Shown piece by piece: positions 46,436-58,512 of a stretch of 64,000 bases of DNA. This stretch comes from Selaginella tamariscina. Its lineage: Eukaryota > Streptophyta > Lycopodiopsida > Selaginellales > Selaginellaceae. The notes below the pieces were generated by a model, which was not told the origin of the DNA, did no database searches, and saw only the letters and a list, made by a program, of their open reading frames with translations. The DNA is taken from positions 452,501 to 516,500 of the forward strand of contig PUQB01000131.1 of the NCBI GenBank assembly GCA_003024785.1, in the 5' to 3' direction. Position numbers and translations under genes: made by a program. Position 1 is the stretch's first letter; each line of letters begins with the position of its first letter.

Positions 46436-47385
46436 TTCCGGTCTTGGGGTGGTGTTCATCTCAACAGGTTCAAATGCCGGATCCGTCACCTGAGTGTCGA
46501 GCACACTGCATCGAACAACTTAAGAAACAGTATGCAAGTTTGTTCAAATTTGATCTGTCCCAAGGTGCACGTGTGAAGACTCGACACTGTATACCCACCG
46601 GCAATGCAAAGCCTTTCAAAGTCCCGGTTCGACGCAGGTCACCAAAGGAGTTATCAGCCATGCGAACAGCTGTTACTGATATGATTGGTAAACGAGTGTG
46701 TCGTCCGTCACGGAGTCCATGGGCATGTGAACCTCATTTGGTTCCCAAGCCTGATGGATCTCTCCGATTTTGTGTGGATTACCGACCTCTTAACGATGTT
46801 ACCATCAAAGATGTCTATCCACTTCCGAACTCTGCCGATCTATTAGATCGTTTGGGTCAGAGTCGATGGTTTACTAAGTTGGATTTGGCATCAGGATATT
46901 GGCAGGTTCCTATGGCTGAGGAGGATATTCCAAAAACGGCCTTCCGGACACCATTTGGTCTTTACGAGTTTTTGGTCATGCCTTTTGGATTGACTTCAGC
47001 TCCTGCCACCTTTCAACGCATGATGGATGAGCTTCTTTCCGATATGCCTGATATCACTGCCGATTTTATCGACGATGTGCTCATTCATGGGTCTGGTTCT
47101 TGGGAGGATCACATTCGTGATGTACGGCGCGTTCTTGATCGATTTCGAGAAGTTGGCCTGAAGTTGAAACTTGAAAAGTGTGTGTTTGGTTCGACCGACA
47201 CCACTTACTTGGGTTACCGTATATCTCGAGAGGGTTTACAGGTGGATCCAATGAAGTTGCGAGCTGTTCGAGAGTTCCCTCGTCCCGTACAGTACAGGAA
47301 GTCCAGCGTTTCTTGGGCACGGTGCAGTACTTGGGTCGATTCATCGATCATCTCACTGATCGAACTGCCCCTCTTCGGGAGTTAG
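46432..47385 (+). CDS. Element D reverse transcriptase (intact open frame)
   Basis: 317 open codons covering the whole RT: DYRPLNDVTIKDVYPLP, KLDLASGYWQVPM, VMPFGLTSAPATFQ, FIDDVLIHG and TYLGYRIS. Only the extreme C-terminal end shifts, near 47285. The best preserved enzyme of this family in the window. Confidence 0.92.
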   Translation: MIPVLGWCSSQQVQMPDPSPECRAHCIEQLKKQYASLFKFDLSQGARVKTRHCIPTGNAKPFKVPVRRRSPKELSAMRTAVTDMIGKRVCRPSRSPWACEPHLVPKPDGSLRFCVDYRPLNDVTIKDVYPLPNSADLLDRLGQSRWFTKLDLASGYWQVPMAEEDIPKTAFRTPFGLYEFLVMPFGLTSAPATFQRMMDELLSDMPDITADFIDDVLIHGSGSWEDHIRDVRRVLDRFREVGLKLKLEKCVFGSTDTTYLGYRISREGLQVDPMKLRAVREFPRPVQYRKSSVSWARCSTWVDSSIISLIELPLFGS

Positions 47386-47900
47386 TTCGTCCACAGGTAT
47401 CTTTCAGGTGGACTCGCAGGTGTCAGCAGGCATTTGACCAGTTAAAAGAGTTCCTGACAACTCCACCATTGCTTCAATACCCAGATTTTACTCGTCCGTT
47501 CATTTTACGAGTAGATGCCTCAGATGTTGGTATTGGTGGTGTATTGATGCAAACTGATGCTGTGGATTCTTCAATTCGACACCGGTGGCTTACATTAGTC
47601 GAGTACTCACGCCGGCTGAGCGGAATTATTCCACTACTGAAAAAAATGCCTTGCTGCTGTTTGGGGTTTTGAACGACTTCATGCCTACTTACATGGGAGT
47701 GAAACACTTTTGGAGTGTGATCATGCTGCTGTCACTTCCTTATTAAAACGGAAGAATTTAGTGGGTCGCGTAGCCAGATGGGCATTACGTCTCCAGGTAT
47801 ATAACTTTAAGGTGGTGCACAGGCCTGGGAACAATGGTGGATGCGGATGCACTTTCTCGAGCACCTCTTCGATTCCACTTTGCCTGCTCATGCAGTAGCT
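47310..47900 (+). pseudogene. Element D RNase H
   Basis: FILRVDASDVGIGGVLMQTD is intact. A one-base deletion at about 47583 shifts the rest (C has PVAYISRVLT here). HRPG and DADALSR-type blocks follow in another frame. Confidence 0.87.
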
Positions 47901-47952
47901 GCAGCATTCGGTTTGATACAAGCCCCAGGTATTCGATGCCGACTTACCATCC

Positions 47953-49280
47953 TTGGAACAGTGGCAGGATGCTCAAAAACATGAACCATGGACGAGGCAA
48001 TTACGATGCGTTTGCAAATCCTCTTCCGAACCTCGGTTTCGACAATATCATGCTCAGTTTCGACTTCAGGATGGTTTATTGTATTTTATTGGGACAAATC
48101 CAGAAGACAGATGGCGTTGGCTGTGCCCTCTACATATGTTCCACACCTTCTTCGAGCATATCATGATTCCTATTGTTGGAGGTCATCTTGGTCACCAACG
48201 AGTGTTGGAGAAGCTCCGCAGATCCTTTTATTGGCCTAGCATGCGTGGTGATGTGATCAGGTATATTCAGAGCTGTCCCATTTGTCAAACTCGGAATTCC
48301 TCTACGACTCGGGCCATGGGGGTGTTAGAATCCATCAACGTCTCTCGCCCTTTTGAGTTAATTGCAGTGGATTTAATGGGACCTTTTCCACGTTCTTCTC
48401 AAGGTAACCAGTACATCATTGTCGTATCTGATTATTTAACTCGTTGGGTGGAGGTTGGTGCTCTTCCGGATGCAACTGCCCTGTCAACAGCTTTGTTTTT
48501 GTTCGATAATGTGGTTTTGCAGCATTCTTGTCCAGAGCGGATGTTATCAGATAATGGCCCCGCTTTCATTGCAGAGGTATTCCGAGTGTTGTGTGAGAGG
48601 TTAGGGGTAAAACACTCATTTGCCTCTCCATATCATCCACAAACTGATGGTTTGGTGGAGCGATTGAATCGGACCTTCAAGGGTATGATCTCGAAGTATG
48701 TGAACTTCAATCACACTGACTGGGATTGGTATTTGCGATGCTTGAGATTTGCTTATGTAACAGGCATTCGATTGGTATCTCTCCATTCAAGGCATTGTAT
48801 GGATATGATCCTAAGTTGCCTAGTGAATTGGGATTATCATCGAATCTGCCACGTGCCGAGGATGCGAAAATGTGGGCTCGACATTTGGATGCTGTCTTAC
48901 CTCTTCTGCGTGCAGAGTCTGCTGAACATCTTGGTCGAGCTCAAATACAGCAACAATCTTCTTACAATGCACGACATCAAACTCCACCAGACTATGCTGA
49001 CGGTGACTTAGTACTGGTACGTTTTCCCAAGCTAACTGCACCTGGGCTTGCAACTGGTTTATTACATAAGTGGCTTGGTCCCTACCGAGTTCTCCAAAGG
49101 TTGGTCCTCAGGTGTATCAGGTACAGTTGGTGGGATCTCATGAGGTTGAGATAGTTCACGTAGTTTGAATGAAACGGTTTGTTGTTCGAGACTCGTTGAC
49201 TACATTCGGTCATACCTTAGATGGCCCAACTCACACGGATCCAGGACCATCAGATCCATCACCATCTACACAACCGCAGA
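47953..49280 (+). pseudogene. Element D integrase
   Basis: Open from 47953 to 49011, with a complete zinc module (HLGHQRVLEKLRRSFYW, then SCPICQTRNS) and the catalytic DLMGPF, SDNGPAF and VERLNR blocks. A frameshift near 48770 moves the tail to the 48726-49154 frame, and another near 49095 breaks the C-terminus. Confidence 0.9.
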
Positions 49281-49290
49281 GGGGGGATAA

Positions 49291-49494
49291 TGTAAGATAC
49301 TGTATATTATGTAACGTAATGTATATACGCATGTGTATATACACACATGCATAGTGACACATGGGTGGTGATCTAGCCGCCATGTGTCAGTGCCACGTGT
49401 CGTATGTGTGCCACGTGGCAGGAGGTCTCCTGTATATAAGCAGGGTTTTTGTAGCTTAATGGATCTGACATTTTAATATATATCGGCTCTTTCA
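49291..49494 (+). repeat. Element D 3' LTR
   Basis: 204 bp with both CACGTG boxes kept; preceded by the polypurine GCAGAGGGGGGATAA. Confidence 0.92.
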
Positions 49495-49498
49495 CATC

Positions 49499-50913
49499 TA
49501 ATTTAAAAGAAAATATTTTGGTAAATATTAAACTGTAGATAATGATTCTTTTTCAGATATATACATTATTACCATTGTAGGTAATTTTTTATATATATTT
49601 AAATGGTGCTGAAGAATTTTTATAAATTTGAAAATTTAATAAATGGTACTTTAATTTGCACATACAAAAATATACATATATCCATAGCACACATAAAATT
49701 AGTAAATGTAATACGGTACATATATAAATAAATATGGACTCTCTCTCTCTCACCTTCTCTGTCTATATATATATATATATATAAATTAGATGTTATATGT
49801 ATATGTGTGTATATTTTGTAAGTATGAATGAATTTAGATGCATGCCCCACATATACATATACATAGAGTTTATATGTACAAAGTTTATTTACAATATACT
49901 ATTATCATAGTAGTGTTTTTTAAAAATTTATATTTGTGCATGTGAACGTCCAAAAATCTAATTTTAAATAAAGAATATTCGGAGTTTAATGAATCATTGT
50001 AAACATATTTACTGTAGTTACCTTACATATGTAATTTATCATAATTTTACTGTTTTTATGCTAAAATGTGAGCTATTCAAATGGTAAAAAGAAAGAAACT
50101 ATCCAAGAAAAATATAAAAAGTTAATAATTTATTAAAACACAAATGAACTTAAACATAATATCATAATTGATAATTATTATATAATTATTTTCCTAATTA
50201 AGTCAAATGAAAATTACACATATACCTCTGAAATTTCTCGTATTTCTATACTTCCAAAATTCTAAAATTTACATTTTTATTTTTGAAAAAGTTTACATAA
50301 ATGCATTTATCAAACTTCAACACACTTTAAAATATAATAGAAAATATAATAAATTTCAATTATAACATTTCAAATTTTAACCATTATAAATAAAAAAGAC
50401 TTTCAATTTTTTTAAAAAATAGTTATAAAAAACAATTATTATAAAGAATTTTATATAATATTTCTAACTTTTTATTTAAGCAAATCCAAATATTTTTCAT
50501 ATTATTTAAAATTTAATAAAAAATTCTTTAGGCTTGGTAAGTGTGGGTTGCGGACTATAATGTTAGCATAGTAGTCTTTTTATCATTGTTAATTTTGTTG
50601 TGCTAGAATTTAAAATGAAATAGAGGGATAATAATTTAATATATATTTAATCTATAATTTTCTTTAATGAAATAGAATAAAAGAAAATAATTATATATAT
50701 CTAATTAATATTTATGTTTAATTAATTTTGTTTTAAACTATTTAATGATAAAACTTATATATTTATTAAAAAAAAAAGTGAATGAAGTTTTAAATTAAAG
50801 TTTTATAAATAAAAATGTAAATTTCAAAACTATATAACTAAAAAAGATTTATATCATTATTATAATCTTTCACAATAGTTCAAAACATAAAATTTTCTAT
50901 TAAAAACAAATAT
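49499..50913. other. AT-rich spacer
   Basis: Very AT-rich with short TA and CT tracts (49740-49785). No gene, repeat family or RNA seen. Confidence 0.65.
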
Positions 50914-51147
50914 TGTAAGATACTGTATATACGCATGTGTATATACACACATGCATAGTGACACATCTAACCCCCATGTGTCAGTGCCATGTGTCACATG
51001 TGTGCCACGTGGTAGAAGGTCTCCTATATATCAACATGGTTTTGAAGCTAAATAAAGCATCACATTCTGTGATATTTATCTGTTCTTTCATTGGTGGAAA
51101 AGTTGGGTATTCCTTCTCTTCTACCTCCCCCTTTTCTTGTTTTCATG

Positions 51148-53722
51148 ACAATGAATGTGAATACAGCTTTTAGTGCTATTGATGCACAAACTAAGTTATT
51201 GGAGCACTTTGTTGAGGGTCCGTCCTCTTCTTTCCCGCCTGAGCTTCTTGCCGGGGGATTTGCTTTTAATACTCCTTCGTCTTCTTCGACCTCGATCTTT
51301 TGTGGTGATCCGGGAGATGATGTATACTATTGGTTTGATCATTTCCAAGTTATTATTTGTTATCATGGTTGGGATGAGGCTCATGCTCTCAAAGAATTCC
51401 CTACATGTTTGGAAGGCCCGACGCTCAAATGGTATAATGGATTGGATGTGAAGATTCAAGCCAATAATAACCGACTGACGGAATGCCTCAAATGTACATT
51501 TGGCAAAGTTGAGGACTCAGATGATGCTTTCGAACAACTGCATGCGATACGATAACATCTTGGTGAGTCTGTTATGTGGTTCAATATTAGGTTTGGGGAT
51601 TTAGTTTGGCATGAATATCCTAACATGTCTGAGCCCATTAAGCTTGGTATGTTATGGCTGACTATGTGACGCGAACTTGTTCGATTCATTCGGGCTCTTC
51701 GTCCTACCACATTTTTGCATTAGCTTAATGATTTGAGTTGGTGCATGGTGAGGGCCATGGTCCCTTCAGGTTACCTGCTTCTCCTATTCAGCATGCTAAT
51801 CTAATGGAGGTTGACACTGCTGCATATGTGCCCACACAACAAGCCCTTTGTGGTCGACCTCTTGCACATGGGCCACCTTGGGGCCAACCCCACCTCCACA
51901 AAATCCTCTTGCACTTGCTCCAGTTCTTGCATGTGATGGTCAAAATACACGAATTCGTGATAGGAAAAATCAAAACAATGTGGGTCGACCCAATCAAGTT
52001 CATTGCTGGGCGTGTTGGGCACTTAGACATACTTGGCAGGCATGTGATGTGTATCCTGATTGGCATCCACCACATCCAGGTTGGCGACCATATGTTTCGA
52101 ATGGTGTGCCTATGATGGCCATTATGTTTGATAATGAGCTTCTAGATGACAAAGCCTCTCTTACAGGTGGATATATTGGAAAACTAGTAATCGTATGAGC
52201 AATGGAGGAATCCTGTGCAATGGAGATTTCACCTCCATGCTTTTTTCACTATGCATATCATGGATTACAAGTTCCACCAGATCATTCAGTTTTTTACATT
52301 TTTTGCACGGGTGAATGATTTTTCAGTCACAGTGCTAGTGGATATAGGATACAATATGTCTTTCATAACTACTTTTCTGGCACATTGATGCTCATTACCC
52401 TTAAGACGTGCATATATGGTCTTGCACATTTTATATAGTAATGGGCAGTCTTGTGCAGTATCACAATACACACACTTTGACTTCATTGGTTATGGGTGAC
52501 AACCGTATGTTTTCCTCTAGGTCTCTTAAGGTTGTCCTTTCCCAGTTATTTTGAGATGTGATTGGTTAAAACAATCAAAAGGCATGTGTGATTTTTCACT
52601 CTCTCCTCCTGTATTATGCTTGGAGTTTGTGTCTCTGCAGTATGTTCCTTCACGTCCAGAGAAGCTTGTTGCTGTTTGTATCACGCATATAGCTCCTTTT
52701 ATTCCGGTCTTGGGGTGGTGCTCATCTCAACAAGTTCAAATACCTGATCCGTCACCGGAGTATCGAGCACACTGCATTGAACAACTTAAGCATTAGTATG
52801 CAAGTTTGTTCAAATTTGATATGTCCCAAGGTGCACATGTGAAGACTCCACACTAATATATACCCACTAGTAATGTAAAGCATTTCAAAGTCCCAGTTCA
52901 ACGCATGTCACCAAAAGAGTTATTAGCCATGCAAATAACTATTATTGATATGATCGGAGTCCATGGACATGTGAACCTCATTTGGTTCCTAAGCCTTATG
53001 GATCTCTATGATTCTGTGTGGATTACCGACCTCTCAACGATATTATTGTCAAAAATGTTTATTCACTTCCAAACTCTACCGATCTATTAGATCGATTGGG
53101 TTAGAGTCGATAGTTTATTAAGCTAGATTTAGCATCAAGATACTAGCAGGTTCCTATGGTTGAGGAGGATATTTCAAAAAAAGGCCTTTCGAACACCATT
53201 CGGTCGTTATGAAATTTTGGTCATGCCTTTTGGATTAACTTCAGCTCTTGCCACCTTTTAATGCATGATGGATGGGCTTTTTTCAAATATGCTGATATCA
53301 CTGCCGATTTCATCGATAATGTGCTAATTCATAGGTCTAGTGGATCACATTCAAGATGTACAACGAGTTCTCAATCGATTTCAAAAAGTTGGCTTGAAGT
53401 TGAAACTTGAGAAGTGTGTGTTGGGTTTGATCAACACCACTTACTTAGGTTATCGTATATCTCAAGAGAATTTACAGGTGGATCCAACAAAGTTGCAAAC
53501 TATTCGAGAGTTCCCTCATTCCCTATGGTACAAGAAGTCTAGAGTTTCTTGGGTAATATGCAGTTACTTGGGTTGGTTCATCGATCATCTCGCTAACCAA
53601 ATTGCCCCTTTTTAGAATTAGTTCGTCCATAGGTACCTTTCAAGTGGACTCGCAGGTGTTACCAATTAAAAGAGTTCTTACAACTCCACCACTACTTCAA
53701 TGTCCAAATTTTACTTGTCCGT
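51148..53722 (+). pseudogene. Element E gag-protease-RT remnant
   Basis: Recognisable by alignment with C and D: gag (FDHFQVIICYHGWDEAHALK), protease with the DTG site changed (LVDIGYNMS), RT palm in pieces (IDNVLIHRS in place of IDDVLIHGS). Many stops; no frame longer than about 150 codons. Confidence 0.85.
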
Positions 53723-53933
53723 TGTTAGGCACCTCTACACAATCTAGAGACCCTCACAATACCACCCGACCTCCCCCGAGCTGTCTCTAGTCTCCACACG
53801 CTGCTCTCCAAGAAAGGCTTCTAATAATAGTGTACCCTTAATTCTCTCTTAGATCTAGGTATAGCTCCTTAGGAATATTCTAGCTTATACCTTTTTGGGG
53901 AATATTCTTTGATTCGTTATATGGGTCATAACA
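53723..53933 (-). repeat. Element F 3' LTR
   Basis: 211 bp; differs from the other LTR by a handful of changes. The polypurine tract GGGGGGAGGAT lies at 53944-53934. Confidence 0.93.
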
Positions 53934-53962
53934 ATCCTCCCCCCATTAGCAAGTCCTTGTCC

Positions 53963-55050
53963 TCAAGGCAGTATAACTTCCTCAATTGGTCTTGTATCAT
54001 TAGCCTCATACATCCACAAAGAATCTACCCGGGACTCGTTCCTTGTGAGTACTCTCTTTAACTGGCTAACATGAAACACTAGGTGCACCCTCACTCCTTC
54101 TGGCAGCCGTAGTCGATATGCCACCTTATCGATACGCTCCAGAATCTCATAAGGACCTGAGTACCTGGGAGACAACTTATCATTGCGTCCCTTCCGTAAG
54201 GCCACAACTGTGTTCCGCCTTACATGTGTGGCAAATACCACTCAGAGATATACATAATCCCCCACCTGGAACTCTCGGAAGCTTCTATGCTCATTAGCAA
54301 ACTTGATAGCTCGGCTCTGAGCTGCTTGTAAGTTTTTCTTGCACAAACTCTGAATGTTTTCAAGTTCAACACTCAGATCTTTAGCTTCCTCATCCATGTT
54401 GCCTTGAGTCTTCTTACTTGCTAAACCAAGCTCAAAAGCTGTCTTGGGATGTCGTCCAAACATAGCATAGTATGGACTCATTCCAATGCCACTGTGCTGG
54501 CTGTTATTATAAGCAAACTCGAGTAATGGAATATACTTATCCCACTGACCTTCCTTCTAGTTAATAGTGCACCTTAGCATATCTTCTAGAACTTGGTTCA
54601 CCCTCTTTGTTTGCCCATCTGTTTCAGGATGATCTCCACTACACAGCTTAAGCTTCACTTCTATGCACTTAGAAAAGCCTTTCCAAAGCTAGAAGTGAAC
54701 TTGGAGTCTCTATCACTTATAATATCATCTGGAAATCCGTGGATAGGAAATACATGTTGTAAATACATCGTAGCCAGCTCGGATGCATTCACATTCTTCC
54801 CCAAGGGAACTAACTTGACAAACTTTATCAACCTGTCCACAATGACCCACACCTGTTCATTCTGCCTCTGTAAATGGGTGACAAAGTCCATAGAGATACT
54901 GCCCCATCGCCTGTCTGGAATAGGCAATGGTACTAATAGCCCACCTGGTTTCTCCTTGGGCACCTTTACTTGCTGACACTTGTCACAAGTCCTGCAGTAC
55001 TCTATGATATCAACTTTCATATTCCTCCAGTAGAACCTCCTCTTGATCAA
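53963..55050 (-). pseudogene. Element F integrase
   Basis: Zinc module CRTCDKCQQVK, catalytic Asp blocks ISMDFVTHLQRQ and IISDRDSKF, then a break near 54660. In the remainder the block normally reading DGQTER reads DGQTKR (about 54622-54600), so the catalytic Glu is replaced by Lys. The tail has GPYEILERIDKVAYRLRLPE and no recognisable chromodomain. Inactive as sequenced. Confidence 0.9.
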
Positions 55051-55120
55051 CTCATACGTTTTTCTCCCCCAAAATGACCAGCCTCCTGGCGATCATGATG
55101 AAAATATAGTTCCTGATTGA

Positions 55121-55720
55121 TCAAATGGTCCACACAAGGAAGGTACACACGGCCATTGTAGTACAAACCCCATCCTGAAATGAGAATGGTGGCTCTAGCT
55201 GTCCTCTGAGCTCCTGCACCTCGGCGTCTTGTGCTTGAGCATGTTGAACTACTTGGCTAAACTCACTGACCGTCCTTGTTAATGCATTACATAAGCGTGT
55301 TTGGAATTCTCCCACTACTGTGGCTCTCCTAACGTGTGACAAAGCATCTGCCACCACGTTAGTCTTTCCTGCGTGATGCTCAATAGGAAATTCACCAAAC
55401 TCCATGAGCTTAACCATCCAGCGAGCTTGCCGAGAGTTTAACTCTTTCTGTGTGAACAGATACACCAAAGGCTTATGATCTGTAAACACCTTGAAACTTG
55501 CACCATAAAGATAGTGCCTCCAAACTCGTAATGCATTAACAATAGCCAGTAGTTCTTGCTCATACGTTGAGTACCGTTGCTCTGCAGGATTCAAAGTATG
55601 ACTCTCATAAGCAATAAGCCTTCCCTCTTGCATAAGTACAGCTCCAATGGCCACTCCACTTTGCATCACACGATACCTCATAAGGCTTAGAGGGATCTAC
55701 AATACATAAAATTGGTGCAC
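55121..55720 (-). pseudogene. Element F RNase H
   Basis: Reads GVAIGAVLMQEGRLIAYESH, YSTYEQELLAIVNALRVWRH, FKVFTDHKPLVYLF and TNVVADALSHVRR. A frame overlap near 55640 marks a one-base shift at its start, where the DAS block reads SCDAKWSG. Confidence 0.88.
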
Positions 55721-56504
55721 GTACCAAAGCTTGTTTTAAAGCTTGGAAACTGCTCTCCTCTGAAGCACTCCATGCAAAGGGAACGTCCTTCCTTAGCAAC
55801 CTAGTTAACGGAGAAGCTTTCTTGGCATAATCCTTGACATACCGCCGGTAATAACCAGCCATGCCCAAGAAACTCCGTAACTCTTGTGCATTGCTAGGAA
55901 CTGGCCATTGCTCCACCACTGCCACCTTCTGTGGATCAGTCTTCACTCCACTTGGCGTCACAATGTGACCCAAATACTCCACTTCGCACTGAGCAAATGC
56001 ACATTTGCTCTTCTTTGCATAGAGCTTGTTCTCCCTCAGCAATTAAAGAACTCTCCGCAAATGCTCCACATGCTTCTTCATACTATAAATAAGAATATCG
56101 TCGAGGAAGATCTCCACAAAATCATGCAAGCAGTCACCAAACACCTTAGTCATCAACCGAGTGAATGTGGCTGGGGCATTTGTTAAGCCAAACGGCATAA
56201 CAGTGAACTCAAAATGCTTGAAGCTAGTGTTGAAAGCAGTTTTGTAGATATCTGCCTCCTTCACAGCAATCTGATGATACCCGCTACGCAAGTCTATTTT
56301 GGTGAACACTCTGGCTCCACCGAGATGATCCATGATAGTATCCACATGTGGCATGGGCATCCTGTCCTTCACTGTTTGCTTGTTGAGAGCTCTGTAGTCT
56401 ATGCACATCCTCATGGTGCCATTCTTCTTCCTGACAAGCAATACTGGTGCACCAAATGGAGACTTGCTCGGTTGTATGAAGCCATATTCCAATAGCTCCA
56501 TCAC
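55605..56504 (-). pseudogene. Element F reverse transcriptase with one nonsense codon
   Basis: Blocks [70 protein letters not shown], catalytic [11 protein letters not shown] and VEYLGHIVTPSGVKTDP. A single in-frame TAA at 56045-56043 splits an otherwise continuous 300-codon frame. Confidence 0.92.
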
Positions 56505-56536
56505 TTGTCTCTTAACCTCTTACTCCTCAGCATGGC

Positions 56537-57196
56537 TCAGTCAGAACGGCTTACGGTAAATGGCTTTCGTACCCTGTTCCAACACAATCTCATGCTCCAC
56601 ACCTCTTGCAGGTGGTAAGCCATGAGGTAGCTCAGGAGGAAGACATCAGCAAATTCCTCAAGGACAACTTGCACAGCAGCCTCGCCCAATGTGACATTAG
56701 AAGAATCTAACTCACGTATATACATCAGAAAGACTTGATCTTCTTTATTACGGAGATATTTCTTCAAAGACATAGCAGAAAGATACTTGTTTGGAGACTC
56801 AAGCCTTGTTCCAAACCAAGTGTCTTTCACTCCACTGTACTCAAGCTTCACTCGCTTGATGTTCCACTTGATCTCAGGATCCACATGCTCCAGCCAGCTC
56901 ATCCCAAGGATGAGGTCCACACACGCTAGCTCCGCAAGAAAGAACGTCTCCACCAACTGAGTTTTGCCAACCGTCAGCTGTAACTCCTCCACACAAGCAT
57001 TCCAGCTCTGTGTGACAGTAGCTGAGCCCTCAATCTCGTATTGAGGCACAGTCTTCATGGGCAAGCTGCACTCCTGCACTAACTTTGCTGATACAAAGTT
57101 ATCGCTACTTCCACTATCCAAGAGGATTCGCACTGGACGTTCACCAAGTCGTCCCTCCACCACAATAGCACGTGTGTGTGGCTCCTCCCGTGCCAT
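56537..57196 (-). CDS. Element F protease region (open frame)
   Basis: 219 codons: ILLDSGSSDNFVSAKLVQE active site, VDLILGMSWLEHVDPEIKWN downstream, then the linker toward RT (EEFADVF). It looks complete, though its C-terminal end shifts out of frame before RT. Confidence 0.87.
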   Translation of the reverse strand: MAREEPHTRAIVVEGRLGERPVRILLDSGSSDNFVSAKLVQECSLPMKTVPQYEIEGSATVTQSWNACVEELQLTVGKTQLVETFFLAELACVDLILGMSWLEHVDPEIKWNIKRVKLEYSGVKDTWFGTRLESPNKYLSAMSLKKYLRNKEDQVFLMYIRELDSSNVTLGEAAVQVVLEEFADVFLLSYLMAYHLQEVWSMRLCWNRVRKPFTVSRSD

Positions 57197-57208
57197 GCAG
57201 TTTACCTG

Positions 57209-58194
57209 TCAAGCAAGAACAGACAAAAATTTACCTCGTGGCTTAGAACTATCTCCCTTGTGTTCCTCTCCACGCTCCATCTCCTGAAGCTTCTTAGGTG
57301 TCTCCTTGTCCTTGTCACCATTGAACCCCTTGCCCTTGGGCTTGTTCCTCCTGGGACAATTGGCCTTCCAGTGTCCCACCTCTCCACACAGGTGGCAACG
57401 TTCACTATCAAACACCTTGACAATCTTCTTAGGCCGATTGTCGGTGCGATAAGAACTAGAAGCTACCAGCTTGGACTTCGGCCTAGCACGATGGCTATTC
57501 CCTCTATACTCCTGGTGCTCACGAGGACTTGGAGAGGTGCTCCTACCACGCTTCTTGCCATGTCGCTCATTCTCCTTAAACACCTTATCCTCTTCATTTA
57601 GCAAGCGAGCATATTCGAACAACTCCTTTAAAGTCTTGGACTGAATCACCGAGTTAGCACTTCGCAGCCCATCTACAAAATAATCCTTTTGCTGGTTGAC
57701 AGACACGTCAGGTACACGGCAAAGTAATTGACTCAATTTCTCAATGTAATCGTCCAAGGTCATCTTCCCTTGCTCTAAATGTCGCAATTCACGCCTTGCA
57801 TGAGACACATCAAACCGAGGAGCATACTCCTTAAATAGCTCAGAGAACTCCTCCAAGTTGCAATCATCTCCTGGTGAACTAACTGGCGCTGATTTCGAAT
57901 GCGTGTCCACCACCTCGCAGCTTTATCCTTCAAGGCTACTGATACAGCTATCATAGCCTGCTCGGTAGTCACTCCCTGTGCAGTGAGCAAGTTCGCTGCT
58001 ATCTCAAGCCAACTCATAGCCTCATCCGCAAATTCTTTACCGGTAAAAGGTGGAACGCGAAGACGATCTAGCACCCTGCTCTTACCAATCACGGTTCCTT
58101 GAGCAAGTTGATCTTCAATAGTATCCAACCGCTCACGAATCACCTCCAAGGAACCAGTCACGTACTCTTGAAATTGCTTGGAATCCTTCGCCAT
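57209..58194 (-). pseudogene. Element F Gag
   Basis: Start at 58194 (MAKDSKQFQEYVTGSLEVIR), gag domain with VPPFTGKEFADEAMSWLEIA and DKAARWW, a frameshift near 57900, then DYIEKLSQLLCRVPDVSVNQ and the knuckle CHLCGEVGHWKANC (about 57398-57357). Confidence 0.9.
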
Positions 58195-58282
58195 AGCGTA
58201 TAATTTGAGCACGATTTCCTAGTTCGTCCACTCCTCATTGGTGTTGTCTTCTCCTTCCCACCGGTCACTCATCTCGAACCTC

Positions 58283-58294
58283 CCTCCGATACCA
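58283..58294 (-). other. Element F primer-binding site (initiator tRNA-Met type)
   Basis: The element strand reads TGGTATCGGAGG three bases after the LTR, against the usual plant TGGTATCAGAGC. Contrasts with the self-complementary site of the A family. Confidence 0.75.
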
Positions 58295-58297
58295 AAT

Positions 58298-58507
58298 TGT
58301 TAGGCACCTCTACGTACAATCTAGAGACCCACAATACCACCCGACCTCCCCCGAGCTGTCTCTAGTCTCCACACGCTGCTCTCCAAGAAAGGCTTCTAAT
58401 AATAGTGTGCCCTTAATTCTCTTTTAGATCTAGGTATAGCTCCTTAGAATATTCTAGCTTATACCTTTCTAGAGAATATTCTTTGATTCGTTATATGGGT
58501 CATAACA
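58298..58507 (-). repeat. Element F 5' LTR
   Basis: 210 bp, TG..CA ends, flanked on the right by TCCAT. Confidence 0.93.
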
Positions 58508-58512
58508 TCCAT

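Larger units (their letters stand above)
44588..49494 (+). mobile_element. Element D: near-identical sister of element C
   Basis: 4907 bp, LTRs 44588-44790 and 49291-49494, 4-bp target duplication CATC (44584-44587, 49495-49498). Same gene order as C. RT is intact and open (46432-47385) and the zinc knuckle reads CWACWAPGHTWRAC, but gag is broken near 44965 and 45050 and RNase H near 47580. The 5' LTR has lost both CACGTG boxes by C-to-T or G-to-A changes while the 3' LTR keeps them. Confidence 0.93.
53723..58507 (-). mobile_element. Element F: Ty3/gypsy element nested in E
   Basis: 4785 bp, LTRs 53723-53933 and 58298-58507 (TGTTAGG..CATAACA), target duplication TCCGT (53718-53722) versus TCCAT (58508-58512), which differ by a CpG-type transition. 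Primer-binding site matches initiator tRNA-Met. Gag, protease, RT, RNase H and integrase are present, with few lesions (a frameshift in gag, one stop in RT at 56043, stops in integrase). LTRs are nearly identical, so it is fairly recent. Confidence 0.93.
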
